From Daedaleopsis sinensis (taxonomy: Eukaryota; Basidiomycota; Agaricomycetes; Polyporales; Polyporaceae): DNA of 64,000 bases. The stretch lies in assembly GCA_033807695.1 (NCBI GenBank), contig CM066309.1, positions 372,001 to 436,000 on the forward strand, written 5' to 3'. Of the stretch, positions 44,546 to 56,613 are shown one piece after another; positions within the stretch are counted from its first letter, which is position 1, and every line of letters starts with the position of its first letter. Made by a program: the position numbers and the translations under genes. The notes below the pieces were generated by a model that saw nothing but the letters and a program-made list of their open reading frames with translations, did not search any database and was not told where the DNA came from.

Positions 44546-45497
44546 GCAATCCGGCTATACCATCATCGTTGTGACCTTTATCCTACGCTTTGAAGTTCTG
44601 GACAGTCACGTCACTGCCGAGTGCCATCCGGAAGGGGAAGGGCAGCTTGCCCCAGTCTCACAATGAGAATCCAGGTGCGTCCCATAATCTACCGCAACGG
44701 CCATGCTGGAGTTCGGCGGAATTACCGGGTGTCGTGAACGTGAGGCACAACAATGCAACCACCAAGAGTTCAGCCCCGGGGTAAAGAGTTGCAGCCAGAT
44801 CCCCAACACCGACGAACTTCGAGTCGCCATATAAGCACTCAACCGGTCTCATCGTCTTCAAGACAACATCTGCCGACTTTCTACAGCGGTCACGCTGGTA
44901 AAGCGTCTTCTCGCTGAACACCCTTTTATCCGCTTCCGTGACCGCCTATTCCTTGAACCTCGATGGAAATGGTGCATCAAACGTTTAAGTGTGTACGTCT
45001 CGTCTTGTGTTGATAGCCACTACTCGCATCTAGACTAACGCCGAACTCGAACGTGGAGGGCTGGGCTGAAACTGATGCTTGAAGAGTGGGTATATTCTCC
45101 TTCAACCATCATTAACAATGCTGACAACAATCTTTCTCAATAGCTATACGTCAGTTCGTAAGTGCCCTCTACCCGTGAACTTTCATACACGATATGACGT
45201 CACTCTGCTCTTATGCTCAAGAAGAGGTTCGGTAGCAACTCGCAAGGGTAGCAGATCATGTCTACCTTGAACCGTTATGACATGAGATGCAACTTGACGC
45301 AAGTCGTGCCCGCGGTGTTCGCGTCCGAGGTAATCACACATACGCATTTATGCCTAGCGCCTTATCGACTGATGCAAGATTATGCATTGATCAGGCTTCT
45401 TTCGTCGAATTTTGACGGCGATCTCCCGGGCCGCACCACGTATATAAGCCAATGGCAGAGGTCGCACCACACCCCCATTTCCCCGCGTCGTCCCGAG
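44546..45497. other. Spacer: tail of unit B and SDR promoter
   Basis: About 950 bp. The part up to about 45222 matches the tail of unit A. Overlapping frames in both units have no recognised domain. The last 60 bp hold the SDR core promoter. Confidence 0.5.
45441..45448 (+). promoter_or_regulatory. TATA box of the short-chain dehydrogenase gene
   Basis: TATATAAG at 45441-45448, 50 bp before the start codon, flanked by ACCACG and CCAATGG. The CCAATGG word just downstream resembles a CAAT-type element, though not in the usual position. Confidence 0.6.
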
Positions 45498-46646
45498 ATG
45501 GAACTTGTGTGGTTGATAACTGGTGCGTCATATCAGCCTCACGTTGCTGGATCCGCTCATATCTGCTGCAGGGGCTACGTCTGGTTTGGGACTTGCGCTC
45601 GCTCAGCGCGTTCTTGCTCGGGGCGATCGTGTCATTGCTACTGGGCGTAAGGCGAGCGCCTTTGATCCTATCCTCTCCGACCCCAAGACCGACAAGAGTC
45701 GAATCCATGTGTTGGAGCTGGACGTCACGCATAGCCCTTCGCAACTCGAAGCCGTAGCCAAAGAAGCCGTCGCGAAGTGGGGCCACGTCGATGTGTTGGT
45801 CAACAACGCCGGCATCGGCGGAGAAGTCGGCGCCAGTGAAGAGCTTGGGTATGTTGTGTTGTTATTCGATGTAGCGCTGTCTAACTTCGAGCGCAGGGGC
45901 GAGTGGATGATGCATGTTATGAAAACGAACTATGCTGGCGCTATCAACGTCACCAATGCCTTCCTTCCTCACATGCGATCACGCCGCGCGGGGACTATCG
46001 TCCTCATCGGAAGCAGGTCGGCATATCGCAATGAGTTCCTGGTAAGTTTGTAAAATTTGACCACCTCTGTCATGGCTCACTCCGCGACTTTCTACAGGGT
46101 CCTTGTACGTATGATTTGCCTTTCGCGCGCCGACGTCGTTTTCTGAGAGTGACACTCCAGCTGCCTACGCCGCTTCCAAGGCCGCTCTGCACTGTAGGTG
46201 TTTCACTGAGCGTAATCTGCCCACTGCGACCCACTCATAGGAGATGACCAGCATATGGCGAGACGCTCTCCGCAGAGCTCGCGCAGTTCAGCATCCGCGT
46301 CCTGATCGCCGTCCCCGGCACGTTCGACACCCCGCTCTCGCACCCGATCATCGGCGGCCACATCGCCGACTACGACCCTGCGCGCGAGCAGCTGCGGCGC
46401 ATTGTAGACCGGGCGAAGGACATGCCGAACAAGGGCGACCCGGCGAAGGGCATGGACGCCCTGATGGACGTGGTGCGCGGGGAGGGCCGCGCGGCGGGCA
46501 AGACGGGGATCCCGCTTTGGCTGTTCCTGGGCAGCGACTGCATCGCGGACATCAAGGGGCGCGCGGGGAGGCTGCAGGGCGTCGCGGAGGAGTGGGCGTC
46601 GGTTGGTTCTGGGCTTGGGACCGACGACGTTGCTCCTACCGCGTGA
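45498..46646 (+). CDS. Short-chain dehydrogenase/reductase (SDR)
   Basis: Spliced exons start MELVWLITGATSGLGLALAQ, the classical Rossmann TGxxxGxG motif, with NNAG further on. The active site is shown by the SR.A block with catalytic Ser (IVLIGSRSAYRNE) and, after two tiny introns, YAASKAAL with the YxxxK motif. C-terminal features include VPGTFDTPLSHPI. It uses NAD(P)H to reduce or oxidise a hydroxyl or keto group; the specific substrate cannot be told. The last exon carries GC-rich sequence. There are several introns, two of them close together between about 46040 and 46250. Stop TGA is at 46644-46646. A TATA box 50 bp upstream suggests regulated expression. Confidence 0.88.
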
Positions 46647-47726
46647 GGGGCTTATGAGGTACGCTGACTTCTTGTTGTGATGTGGTGGATCGCTAATCGT
46701 GGTTTGAAGTTATGTTTCGTCGCCCGCAATATCGTGTAGAAGTGATCCCCGGTTCGTGCAGATGTGTTGTATAGGTTCATCATCGATGCCCTTGCCACGA
46801 CGGTCAGATGTGCATGAATGTTTGCTGCGTAGAAGCAGCTGGCCGCGTGTAAGGTATGTAATGAGCTAACATCGGGTTGTCGGACGCCACCTGCGGATAT
46901 CAGCATATCAGTGGAAGAACGCAGGTCAACGACATCAACAGCGACCTCCCGGACCCGGACCCGGACCCGGATCCGGATCTGGCGCCTTCCTCCCCCCTCT
47001 CCAATCATTCGACGACTCGGAATATGTGCGATGTGCACATCGAGGTCCTCACTTCAACTTGGATCACGAAACACCACGCTAAGCATCGTTTCGGCCATTC
47101 CCTTCGCTGTCGTGCATTGGACACCTCTCACAGCCCTTAATGTTCATGTGCTTGCCGTTCTGCCGCATGAAGATTAAATTTCTTATATCCTCAAGTCACC
47201 ATGATCACGTTGTTCCCGTGTCCGCGATGGGCACCCTCAGTGAGTCATTCGACTCCTGCACCGGATATCATGCGCTATCCTGAGTTCAACATCACACGTA
47301 ATCGCAGACTATATGTATGTCAAACAGGCAAACATACTACGCACATTCGAATTCAGATCTCAGAAGCAGTACATTTGTATATAACGACTATCGGTGAGTT
47401 GACGTACGCTGTTCTGCCACATAGCTTGTGCTCCTTTTGTCGATTGTTTTTCCACAGTATACACGGCATAGAGTAGTAGGCAGCTGACGCAGTCTGTCGA
47501 TCTGTCAACTACCGCGATGCGGTCAATGAATGCTACTAGTACCGCCGCCCCACCCACCGCCTTCGCACAGGATGGGCGCTATCTTCACCTACATATAACT
47601 TCCGCTCAGTCGTTGATCCCAGCAATCCTTCAAGCTTCATCGCGAACCGGACCGCGCGGTATGCAATAGTTTGCACTATCTATGAGGCCGATAATCATCA
47701 CTGATCGTACACTTTTGAAGGTATTC
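46647..47726. other. Spacer with a hexanucleotide repeat
   Basis: About 1.1 kb without a supported gene. It contains the CCGGAC repeat at 46949-46979. Frames at 46877-47177 and 47201-47476 have no domains. Confidence 0.4.
46949..46979. repeat. CCGGAC hexanucleotide repeat
   Basis: About five units of CCGGAC/CCGGAT in tandem. Confidence 0.7.
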
Positions 47727-49824
47727 ATGTGGTTGTTAAAGACCGATCGCGTCGAACTGCGCTACTTTAGTCAGCCTCCCGAGAAGTATGCCATTCTCTC
47801 CCACGTCTGGGGGCAGAACGAACAGTCCTTCCAAGACATTCAAGCACTCGCCTGCCAGCATAGCTCATCTAGTAATCCTCGCGCGAGTCGCGTCCTAGCA
47901 TCGGAGAAGATCAGAGACTGCTGTCTCTACGCAGAGGCGGACGGGTACGACTGGCTGTGGATCGACACGTCCTGTATCGACAAGACCAGCAGCGCGGAGC
48001 TGTCGGAGGCCATCAACTCGATGTACCAGTGGTATGCCAAGGCTTCCGTCTGCTATGTCTACTTGCACGACGTCTCCGCCTGCAGCGATCCCATCGAGCC
48101 CCATTCATCTTTCCGAACGAGCAGGTGGTTCACCCGTGGTTGGACGCTTCAAGAACTCATCGCCCCTCGACGCGTCTTGTTCCTATCCTGCGAATGGGTG
48201 CTCCTCGGAGACAAGGGGCTCTTCTCCTCGCTGCTGCAGGAAGTGACCGGGATCGACGCACAGGTCCTCACGTTCCGCACCTCCCTGCTCTCGGTCCCCG
48301 TCGCGACGCGCATGCGGTGGGCATCCCAGCGCATGACGACACGAGTCGAAAATGAGGCGTACTCGCTCATGGGGATTTTCGGTGTGAACATGCCTACCAT
48401 CTATGGGGAGGGAAGCCGGGCGTTCCGGCGCTTGCAAGAGGAGATCATGAAGAACGTTCCGGACCATACGCTTTTCGTGTGGGGACACGGCCTTCCCGGT
48501 CAGGCTTTAGTGGACCAGATGTATCTGCCAACCGGTAGCCCTGATCTGCTCGCGAGCTCTCCAGCGGACTTCAGAGATTGTGGTATGCACGTGGTGCCGA
48601 AGTCCGTGCCAGAGTACTGGAACTCTCTGCAAAGCTTGTTGTTGGCAACATTTCACATACTCCGAGTAAGATATTGTTGAGCTCTATCCACGTATCTACT
48701 TACTGAACGCTTCAATAGGGTCGACGTGGTATATCCATTCGAACGCGCGATGAGTCGGACTTCGAGATTCCTGAGTTCGCCATGACAAGCCACGGGGTTC
48801 GTGTCCGATTGCCCGTCATCAGTATCCCGCAGCGCCGCGAATCCTCCAATTTCAAGCAAGTCCCTCGCTCCATTGCACTACTAGCCTGTGGCACGAATGA
48901 CGACCCCTCACTGTCAGTCGGGCTTCTCCTATATCAGCTAGATGACTCCCCTCTGTCCTCGTACGGTGTTGGATGCACTCTGATTGACGACACAGCCGCG
49001 CCTCGTTGGGTGTATTTCAATCCTACCGACTTCTTCATTACGCATCATCGCAGAATTACGGAGAAGTCGGCCTACCGGTGGAAGAACATATATCTTCTCC
49101 AAGGCAACACCCCTGGTCATGGAGTCTCGCATGTCGTTCAGCAATCGATACGGTCGCCTCAACATTCCAGAAGTCACCGCAATGTTCAAATCATGGTACC
49201 CATATGGGTCACTCAACACCTTGCGCAGTATGGGTTCCTTCCTTCACACAGCAATGGTCGGCCGATGCACGAGCCACGTCTCCTGGAGCCGTCGGAGAGC
49301 GAGGCAGAAGAATCTACGAATAAGCTTGAGTACGCATTCAACAACCCTTCGGAATTCTTCAGCGTTTGCATCACCATACTCGGGGGATAGACGAGATCGT
49401 CTCTGGCCATCTTACTCCGACGCTACGGGTCGCACTGTCCTTGCAGTCCTACGGATGCGCCAAAACCCTCTATTACGGTGGTCTTATCCGCGACTGGCCA
49501 TCACGCACAACACCAGGGACGGGTCCTGGTCCTGGAGCTACCTGGAAAAGGTGGTACCAGGCATACGAGCTCGACAAAGAGTCAACGATCGAAATCTCCC
49601 TGAGGGACTGGTCAGCGGAGGAACATACGGACGCGACTTTCGAGCTCGGTGTCAGATTGTCCGGGCCGCGCTATCAGGGGCTGACGCGGTTGCACGCGCA
49701 TATTGGAAGGGCCCCGTCGGATCCCGACTCTCAGCATTCACGAGCACCAGAATCGCCTCTGTCGCCGAAATATTTGTCGAATGGCTTTTCACGTCTGTGG
49801 GGGAAGAGCCTGAGCCGATGGTGA
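47727..49824 (+). CDS. HET-domain protein 2, with probable frameshift
   Basis: The HET domain is clear from ATG 47727 on: MWLLKTD, YAILSHVWG, DWLWIDTSCIDK, ELSEAINSMYQWY, SRWFTRGWTLQELIAP and AYSLMGIFGVNMPTIYGEG. A 46-bp intron at about 48667-48718 joins to GRRGISIRTRDESDFEI-like sequence and the beta-rich C-terminal part. The frame ends at TAG 49388-49390, in a G5 tract, but homologous-looking sequence (the region after HLTPTLRVAL) goes on in another frame until 49824. A single-base loss in the G run would explain this. An upstream in-frame ATG at 47682 exists, but the first HET paralogue suggests 47727. A one-base error in the read is possible. Role: non-self recognition, by inference. Confidence 0.78.
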
Positions 49825-50682
49825 ATACGGTTTTTGCTCATTACGTGCATAGGACCAATGTGACTAAACGAGATTCTCTTGCACAGATTTTCCAGGCTAT
49901 CAATGCCATGCATGCTAGCATGCACCACCAGCTAAACCGCACTACCAGGATAGGTTTCGCTCATTTTTGTTGGCCCACGAGGATTCAACAAACCAGACTC
50001 ATTTTTCTTCGGCGTTGGGATTGGCACCATCTTCGGCACCCTCCTCACCATACTGCTCACTAGAGATCACCCGCGACTTATAGCCAACTGGCGCGTATCT
50101 ATACCTCTCTCTCAAGTAACGCTTTCACGACGCTGTACCAGGCGCCTCCGAATCCCTGTGTTCTGGCTCGGGTGGACAGGCTAGTACTAGCTAGTACCCG
50201 AACATCTACAAGATCGTGCCCCCGCTCGCGACGGTCCCGATCAGGGCGAGTACCGCGTTCCTCCTCAACTATTGCTTCCGCACCTCGTCGACACCTACCG
50301 CCTCTGCTTTTGCCGCGCTCAGTGCTCACGATGGTGCGTTCGTGCGTGGCGCATTCTGCTCTTCACGGCTCGTCCTCGCAACTAGTCGGACCTCGCCATC
50401 CCTGGAGTGATTGCGGAGGAGGCCGCCGTTGCTTGTCGTCACGGTGTAGCATCTAGAAGCCATTGTGCGCTTTGTGTCGAAGTCTATCCGATGACGGCCT
50501 TCATGCGTACACCGTACTACTATTGCAGGGCTAGTTAAGTGCTACAAAAGGTTTATCATTATGTTCGTAGGACGACGTACAAGTAGCGTATCGAAAGCGG
50601 ACAGCAGATTCAGGGGAAAGGCAATATTAACTAAGTGATACAACCAGCTTCGAACCGAAGACGACACCCTTAGCAGGTCGTC
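49825..50682. other. Spacer with a decayed transporter relic
   Basis: Holds the MFS pseudogene fragment at 49975-50400 and otherwise nothing recognised. The end is the 3' flank of the intact minus-strand MFS transporter. Confidence 0.5.
49975..50400 (+). pseudogene. Inverted, decayed fragment of the neighbouring MFS transporter
   Basis: The plus strand carries, in broken frames, FFGVGIGTIFGTLLTILLTR, then FWLGWTG, then IVPPLATVPI and ASAFAAL, which match in order the intact transporter at 50.7-52.5 kb (FIGVGIGTTIGTFLIIPLSL, FWLGWTG, IVPALATIPI, ASAFSAN). The frame is broken by stops and shifts. The copy lies on the opposite strand to the intact gene and ends about 300 bp from its stop. Confidence 0.82.
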
Positions 50683-52526
50683 TCATACGCTCTCCGCGCC
50701 ACTCTTAGCTGCGGCCTCTTCGGCCGCGATCTGTTTCGCGATCTGGAGGTCTGGAGATGGCGAGAATTTCGACTTGGTCCTAATCCACGGCCCATACTTG
50801 TAGAACAAGAACGGGCTCGGCGCGAGGACGAGGCAGCAGAGGCCGATGAGCGTGCACGCCCAATTGATCCCGAGCCGCTGGTACATTTGCACCGTGAACA
50901 GCGGGAACGCGGCGCCGACGAGCGACCGCACGATCATGTTCGCGGAGAAAGCGGACGCTGCGTACTGACGGTAGGTGTCCATGAGGTAGCTGAGGAAGCC
51001 GTTGAATATGAGTGCAATACCCGCACCAATGGGGATTGTCGCGAGCGCGGGCACGATCCAGTGGATGCTCGAGTACTGGCCCGTCCACCCGAGCCAGAAG
51101 GACCCTATGACGAGTAAGGGTGCGCCTATCATTGGGCCGTAGAGCCGTTCCTCAGGAGGCGGGAAACCGCGCCATTTGACAACGAGCCGGGGGTAGTGTA
51201 AGCTAAGAGGGATGATGAGGAATGTGCCAATCGTAGTGCCGATTCCGACACCGATGAAGATGAGCCCGGCTTGGCCAATGGTAAAGCGGTGAGTGGTGAG
51301 GAAAATGAATGGGATCGCTTGGAACACTGTAAACAGTTATTAGTCGGATTTTTGGGACATGTCCAGAGAGCGAAGCAGAGACTCACATGCGAAGAGGATT
51401 CCATAGACGAGAGACACGTAGATCGTGACTAGTAAGAGGATGGGTTCATAAAACAGCATTTTGCCGGGGCGGTAGAGTGTTCGGTGAAGAACGCCGTTAA
51501 TCGACCAGTCCGAACGTTCGTGCTCTGCGTAAAGCTCAACGTTGTTCTTCGGATCCGCCTTGCGCAGCTGCTCGGCCTTCCGTTGGAGAAGAACGGGAGC
51601 ATACGTCTCGGGGACGAACAGAAGCACAAGCCCGATGCAGGTGCTGGCGAAGATCATCATGATCCAGAACACCCATCGCCAATCGAGAGAGCTGTTCGCC
51701 ACCCTGCGAAGCGGGTTAGCGCGGGCCAGGGAGAACAGCAAGCCTATGCACGACTTACAGTCCACCAACGATTGGGCCGAGAACTGGGCCGAAAAACACG
51801 CCTGCAGCAAACAGCACGGTCGCGAGTCCAAGATTCACAGCATCCCACATGTCGACAATGACGCCGGCGCATATCGTCAAAGGAGAAGAGCCAAAGACGC
51901 CAGTGAGGAAACGGGTGACCAAGAGGGTTGTGATGTTGGTCGACAGCGCTTGACCGAGGTGGGACAGAAGATACAAGATGAGGGACACACGGAGGACAAT
52001 CCGGCGACCGAAGAGCTCTGAGCCAGGTCCCCATAAGAGAGGGCCTACGACATAGCCGCATAGGAAGACCGATGTCACCAGGTAGCCGACTTCGGCGCTG
52101 ACAGCGAACTCGCGCGCGATGCGCAAGACAGAAGACGACGGTGCGGACGCTTCAAACGCGCTATACGCGTCGACAGTGGGGAAAGCTACTAGTGAGCATG
52201 CTGCGAGACAGGTTAGTTGCGAAGAAGACTCACGCGTTCAGCGTCATTAAGACACAGATGAGCGTGATTCCCCATCTACGCCCGACGGGCCAGTTCTTAG
52301 GGTTCGCGGGGTCGGCAGGTCCATCCCATCCGACGCGGTTTCCGTCCGGCTTCTCCTTTGCTAACGGCTTAGCTTCCTCCTCCTTGGGTCGTGGATCGCG
52401 GGGATCATCTCCGCCGTATTCCGCTGCGCGATCCGCATCTTCCACGACCTGTTTGTCGGGGATCGAGTATGCAGAACTGCCAGTGTTGGCGCTGGTCGGA
52501 GAATGGAGGGAGGCGGGGCGAGACAT
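50683..52526 (-). CDS. MFS transporter (DHA1/multidrug or polyamine type)
   Basis: Several exons from ATG 52526 to stop 50683-50685. The hydrophilic N-terminus (MSRPASLHSPTSANTGSSAY) leads to NPKNWPVGRRWGITLICVLM, the typical start of the DHA1 family. Membrane segments follow with EVGYLVTSVFLCGYVVGPLL and WGPGSELFGRR (the GRR motif after the second segment). Next come RFLTGVFGSSPLTICAGVI and ANSSLDWRWVFWIMMIFAST. The second half shows FLTTHRFTIGQAGLIFIGVG and YPRLVVKWRGFPPPEERLYG, and later ASAFSANMIVRSLVGAAFPL. All twelve segments seem present. Role: drug:proton or polyamine export at the plasma membrane; the substrate cannot be told. Confidence 0.86.
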
Positions 52527-53581
52527 CGCAGGCGTGAGACGTCCGTCCGTCCGTCCGTCCATCCAGGACTCGCAACTTATATACAGTCAGTTCTAACTTC
52601 TGGGAGACTGGAGTCCCTGCAACTAGAGTACAAAGTCACTAGTACGCTCCCGGGAATACGTAAGGTCTTGGTACGAGACATTTGGAAAACGCCGCCCGTC
52701 TTCGGAGGCTCTCAGTTCGTAACCCTCGTGTGGTCTGTTGATGTTCCTTCCTACAGCAACTGTTGGTCAGCGCTTGAATGCCCGAAAACGCCAGTACAGA
52801 CTTGACTGCCAGCGAGTCTCCATAGAGCTCTGCATAGCTCTCTGCATACACTGTTCCGTTGATGGGGCAGACTTCTTCGCGTCTGATCGAGTCTGAAACT
52901 GCACCGCAACGATTGAACTTGAACATTCCGTCGTATGCGGCCTTAGGCATTGCACACTTTCCGTCCGCGATTAGCACACTAAGTTACGGAATGACTCATT
53001 ATTCAGAAAGTTTGCTGACCTTGCATGCAATCTTCAACAACCAGTGATAATAGGATTCCGTGGGCGTAGTCGAGGAAGTGATACCTGTAACTGCATGGGC
53101 TCGGCGAAGGCAAAGTTTAACAAGAAGAGAAGAGACAGATTGAGACGTCAACTGATAGCCGCTGAAAGATATCCGTGCCCCCATGGCCAAGTGTTCGCCA
53201 GCATTCACCCCGCTTGTTGATTCTATAGGCTATAGCCTCTTATAGAGCGGGAGACCCTGGGAGACCAGCGGGGGGAGACAAGGGTGCCCGTGATCAGAGC
53301 ATGCTGCTCTGGCACTGCTGCATCTCAGATGTCAGCGCCTGCATATCACCGAACGTCGGAACCATCAGAGACTAGCCCACATGCCACCGTGCTCGAAACG
53401 CCGACCTGTACGGTGGATGGTACCACAGGGTACCACCATGGCCCGCGGCCGACATTTTGGCACTTCGGGTGTATGCAAGTACTCCGTCGACTGGTGCACA
53501 TTGTCTAGTAGCAGTGAGACGTTCAAACCATTTGCGAGCTCCATTGAAGTCACCCCGTCAACGAATGTCACAAGAAAAGCG
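52527..53581. other. Spacer between MFS transporter and NDC1
   Basis: About 1 kb without a supported gene. A CCGTCCGTCCGT repeat lies just upstream of the transporter start. Frames at 52859-53508 have no domains. Confidence 0.4.
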
Positions 53582-56500
53582 CTAGTTGTAGTCCACGAAC
53601 CCCTGCAGCTTCCTCGCAATGCGAGGCGGGAACTTGAACGCGGAGAGCTTGTCCCCGAACGTCCGCACAATCTGCACGATCCCATCCTTGATAGCTATCC
53701 ATTGCGGGCGGTGAGAACACAGTCCGCGGAACCAATGCAGCAGAACTCGCGACTCACCATCGCTGACGACCCCGAGCACCGCGATCGCGCGCGCGGCCTC
53801 CATCACGAGCGTCTCCTTCTCAGCGAGCTCCGTCGCAGACAAGTCATTGAGCTGCTCTGGCGGCGGCAGTGCGTATTTTGTGTTGATCTCCGCGTGGTAC
53901 TCCTCGAGCGCGGAAAGGAAGGAGAGCAGGGCCTCGACGATCTTCGGGATGTCGCGCTGCACGACGCCGTAGCGGTCCTCTGTGAGCGACGCACTAGCCA
54001 GCCGACAGAGCACTGGCGACACGGTGAGCGGCGCTGAGAAGGGAAAACGAGATCTAGAGTGCCGCACCTTCCACAGCAAGTGCGTCCATGTGCCTGTTCG
54101 GCAAGCTCACCTCCGCAACCCTGTGCACGCGCTCCCTCGTCCACCACGTCCGCGCATGCCCTACGACGCGCAGCACATTCCTGGGAAGGTATCCCCCAAG
54201 CGCCTTCCCCGCGCCCTCGCGCCACTTGCCCTTCGTCTGGTTGACAATAGTCGCAACGCTTTCCTCCGCCTTCTCAACGGCCGCGCTCGCGCTTGGGGCC
54301 GACGGCATGACTGAGCGGAAGAGTTCGGGGATGTGCGATGCCCCCGCCTCTGCGCTCTCTGACACAGCTGCCGCGAGCGGCCCGTCGGACGCGAACGTGT
54401 CGAGTGCAGCGCGCATCGGGGATGCCTGTGCAGGCTTGAAGATCGGGGTACGGATGAGCGGAGTGGCAGGGGCGGGTAACGGCAGCTGTGCCTTGCTCTG
54501 CGGCGCTGGGGCAGCGGCCGCTGGTGGTGCAGGCTGGCCGCGCCGCAGGAAGAGCTGATAGTCGCGGCCGAGGGTGAGCAGAGACTCGCGTGCCAAGGTC
54601 GACCACATGCTCGGGTTGTACCTCTGGTCTCCAAAGAGCTCTGTGCGTTGTGAGCCTGCCGCTGGGGAGTCGTCAGACGCCAGATTCCGTAGCTCGGCGT
54701 AGGCGAAGTGCTTGATGTAGGCATCGGAGGAAGTGATCCCAGACACCAAGGTAAGCCCTGGATCCGCGGTATGCTTCGCAACGGCAACAGACTAGGACAG
54801 AGATCAGCACAAGTGAATGACCAACAATTCGATTGCATACCTCGGCAGCGATCGCGTCGAACGAGCTTTCTGCGAATTCCCAGATTGCGACTGTGCTCAA
54901 GGCAATGTAGAATGCACGAGTGATGAGAGGCCAGTGTCGCGTCAAGAGCATGACCGTCCAGTGGCCGCGAAGGAAATGGGCAGTGAATGGCCGTAGAATC
55001 GCAGGGACCAATGGGAGTCGGTAGAGGAATGGCAGGATGATCGAGCGCGTGAAGCCGAATACAACAAGATGAGCGGCAGTGATTATTGAGGTGTAGATGA
55101 GTGCAGTGAGCATCACCGTCACGACACGCGCGAGCCCAAAGGACTGGATCTTCTCCCCTGAAGACGTGGAAGATGTCCAGCGTATCGTGAAACGGTCGAG
55201 CAGAACGGAACGTAGCAGACAAGCCACAGCGACAAACGCTTGGGAGAAAAGCACGTATATCAGGTGGCCGTTGAGGTAATATGGATGCTTCCTGTGGTCG
55301 CTTGAAGTCAGTACTCGTTCAATTGGCGCGACGTTGGCAACAATTTATGTTAGACTGTAGCCTTGTGTGTAATAGACACCAGAGTATCGACCGGCGACAG
55401 TAAGTCTCATTCTTTGCCGCCGGGCGTTGTATCCGCTCACTCGTTTCTCTTCCGGAGTCGCCGTCCATCGTACAGTGCAATAATGCCAGGTACGGGTGTC
55501 ACGACGTGCTATGGCCACACTCAAGGGCTCAGAAATTGAGGAGAAATTTGAATTACGAGTGAGACACTCCGGCCAAATGCCCAGATATGTCATGAGGCGG
55601 GAAGCCATTAATTTCGAACGATTTCCGGGTCTGTGAATGGGTGGTTTGAAAGGTAGCTGAGTTATGTTAACCCGGAAGGGTTTTTGGCAATCGCCTGACA
55701 ACCTCCGTGTCCTACTGCACAATGTGGCAGCCTTTAGTCTGCGGCAGGACACAAACCGGACATGAGGACCGTCAATTGCAAGACACTTTCTGGCCATTAG
55801 GTCTTAGGTCTAGTCACCCTGTCTGGCCTCGCATTCACTAGCTAGGAAACCGTCCGAAAACGACCAACTTCTAGTGTTTGGAGGCCTCTCAGAAACCGGC
55901 CGGAATGTCTCATGTTCCAGCCGATTGCCCAGAGGTCTCCGGACCCTTGAAGTCGGCCACTGCACGTCGTGTGTATTATGGGCAGGATGCGCACTCTCAA
56001 GCGTGACGGGAAGCCGATGCACAGAATCACAGAAGACTCACCTGCTCTTGACAAAGAGAGAAAGCCGCGAATGGGGTTCTACGGACGCATCATACGCGCC
56101 GGTGAGGAAGATGTGCAGGACCGCGAGGGTGAGCGAAGACGCAAGGTAGGTGGTGAGAGCAGGCACGGTGCTCGGTTTCGCAAAGGCGCCGCCAAGTGTT
56201 CTCGAGGGTGATGTTGCGGGTGTTGGTGCAACTTGACACAGAATATGAGAGAAGGCCTCTCAGCCGGAAACTGTAGGAAACTCACCTGCAAGATGTGACT
56301 TCCGCAACACAACCACCGGGAGCGCCCCCGCGCAGAACGTCGCCGCCGTATACAGCAGTGTCGACGGCTTCACGGGCATCAGCAACGAGTCGTTCTTCCA
56401 CGCGCTCCATGTCGTCCATGTCGTGACGAGGAACCAGCAGAACAGACCGCAATGCAAGAAGATTTTGTACAGTCGGTGGCGTAAGACGGCTTTCACGAGA

Positions 56501-56613
56501 GGTTCGTACAGCTGCGAGGCGGGCGGGATCGTGGGTGCGGTTCGTGAGAGCAGCGTAGAGGGCAGGGCGCGTACTGGCGTCGATGGGGGGCGGGGGGCGC
56601 CGTTGGCCGACAT
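53582..56613 (-). CDS. NDC1: Nucleoporin Ndc1
   Basis: Large multi-exon gene from ATG 56613 to stop 53582-53584. The N-terminus (MSANGAPRPPSTPVRALPST) is disordered. Membrane segments follow: YKIFLHCGLFCWFLVTTWTT, LLYTAATFCAGALPVVVL, then ALTTYLASSLTLAVLHIFLT and others. A cluster of hydrophobic segments comes next (LIYVLFSQAFVAVACLLRSV, TALIYTSIITAAHLVVFGFT, ALSTVAIWEF), then the Ndc1 C-terminal cytosolic part with SDAYIKHFAYAELRNLA and PSMWSTLARESLLTLGRDYQ. The end (DGIVQIVRTFGDKLSAFKFP) is the C-terminal helical region. Ndc1 anchors the nuclear pore complex and the spindle pole body in the membrane. One intron (about 55291-56041) is about 750 bp, many times the usual length. Confidence 0.88.
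55291..56041. other. Unusually long intron in NDC1
   Basis: About 750 bp between exons encoding LFVKSR and KHPYYLNGHL. A 150-codon minus-strand frame at 55345-55797 and the words GGCCGACTTC and AAACCGGCCGG lie inside. No transposon hallmarks such as clear terminal repeats were found, but the length suggests an insertion. Confidence 0.45.

Larger units (their letters stand above)
42203..45222. repeat. Unit B of the tandem segmental duplication
   Basis: Unit B starts with a near-copy of the last MED8 codons, then 3' flank (which here carries an extra stretch at about 42250-42585), then the HMG-box gene, the intact NDUFA2 gene and a tail that matches the tail of unit A (41765-42202 with 44785-45222). 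Unit A and B tails share the words TTAACAATGCTGACAACAAT and GCCACTACTCG. Confidence 0.8.

Noticed and set aside
48984..50063. Plus-strand frame of 359 codons
   Set aside because: It overlaps the HET protein 2 C-terminus in another frame, is Arg/Ser-rich and has no domain.
55345..55797. A gene inside the NDC1 intron
   Set aside because: A 150-codon frame without domains, splice signals or promoter.
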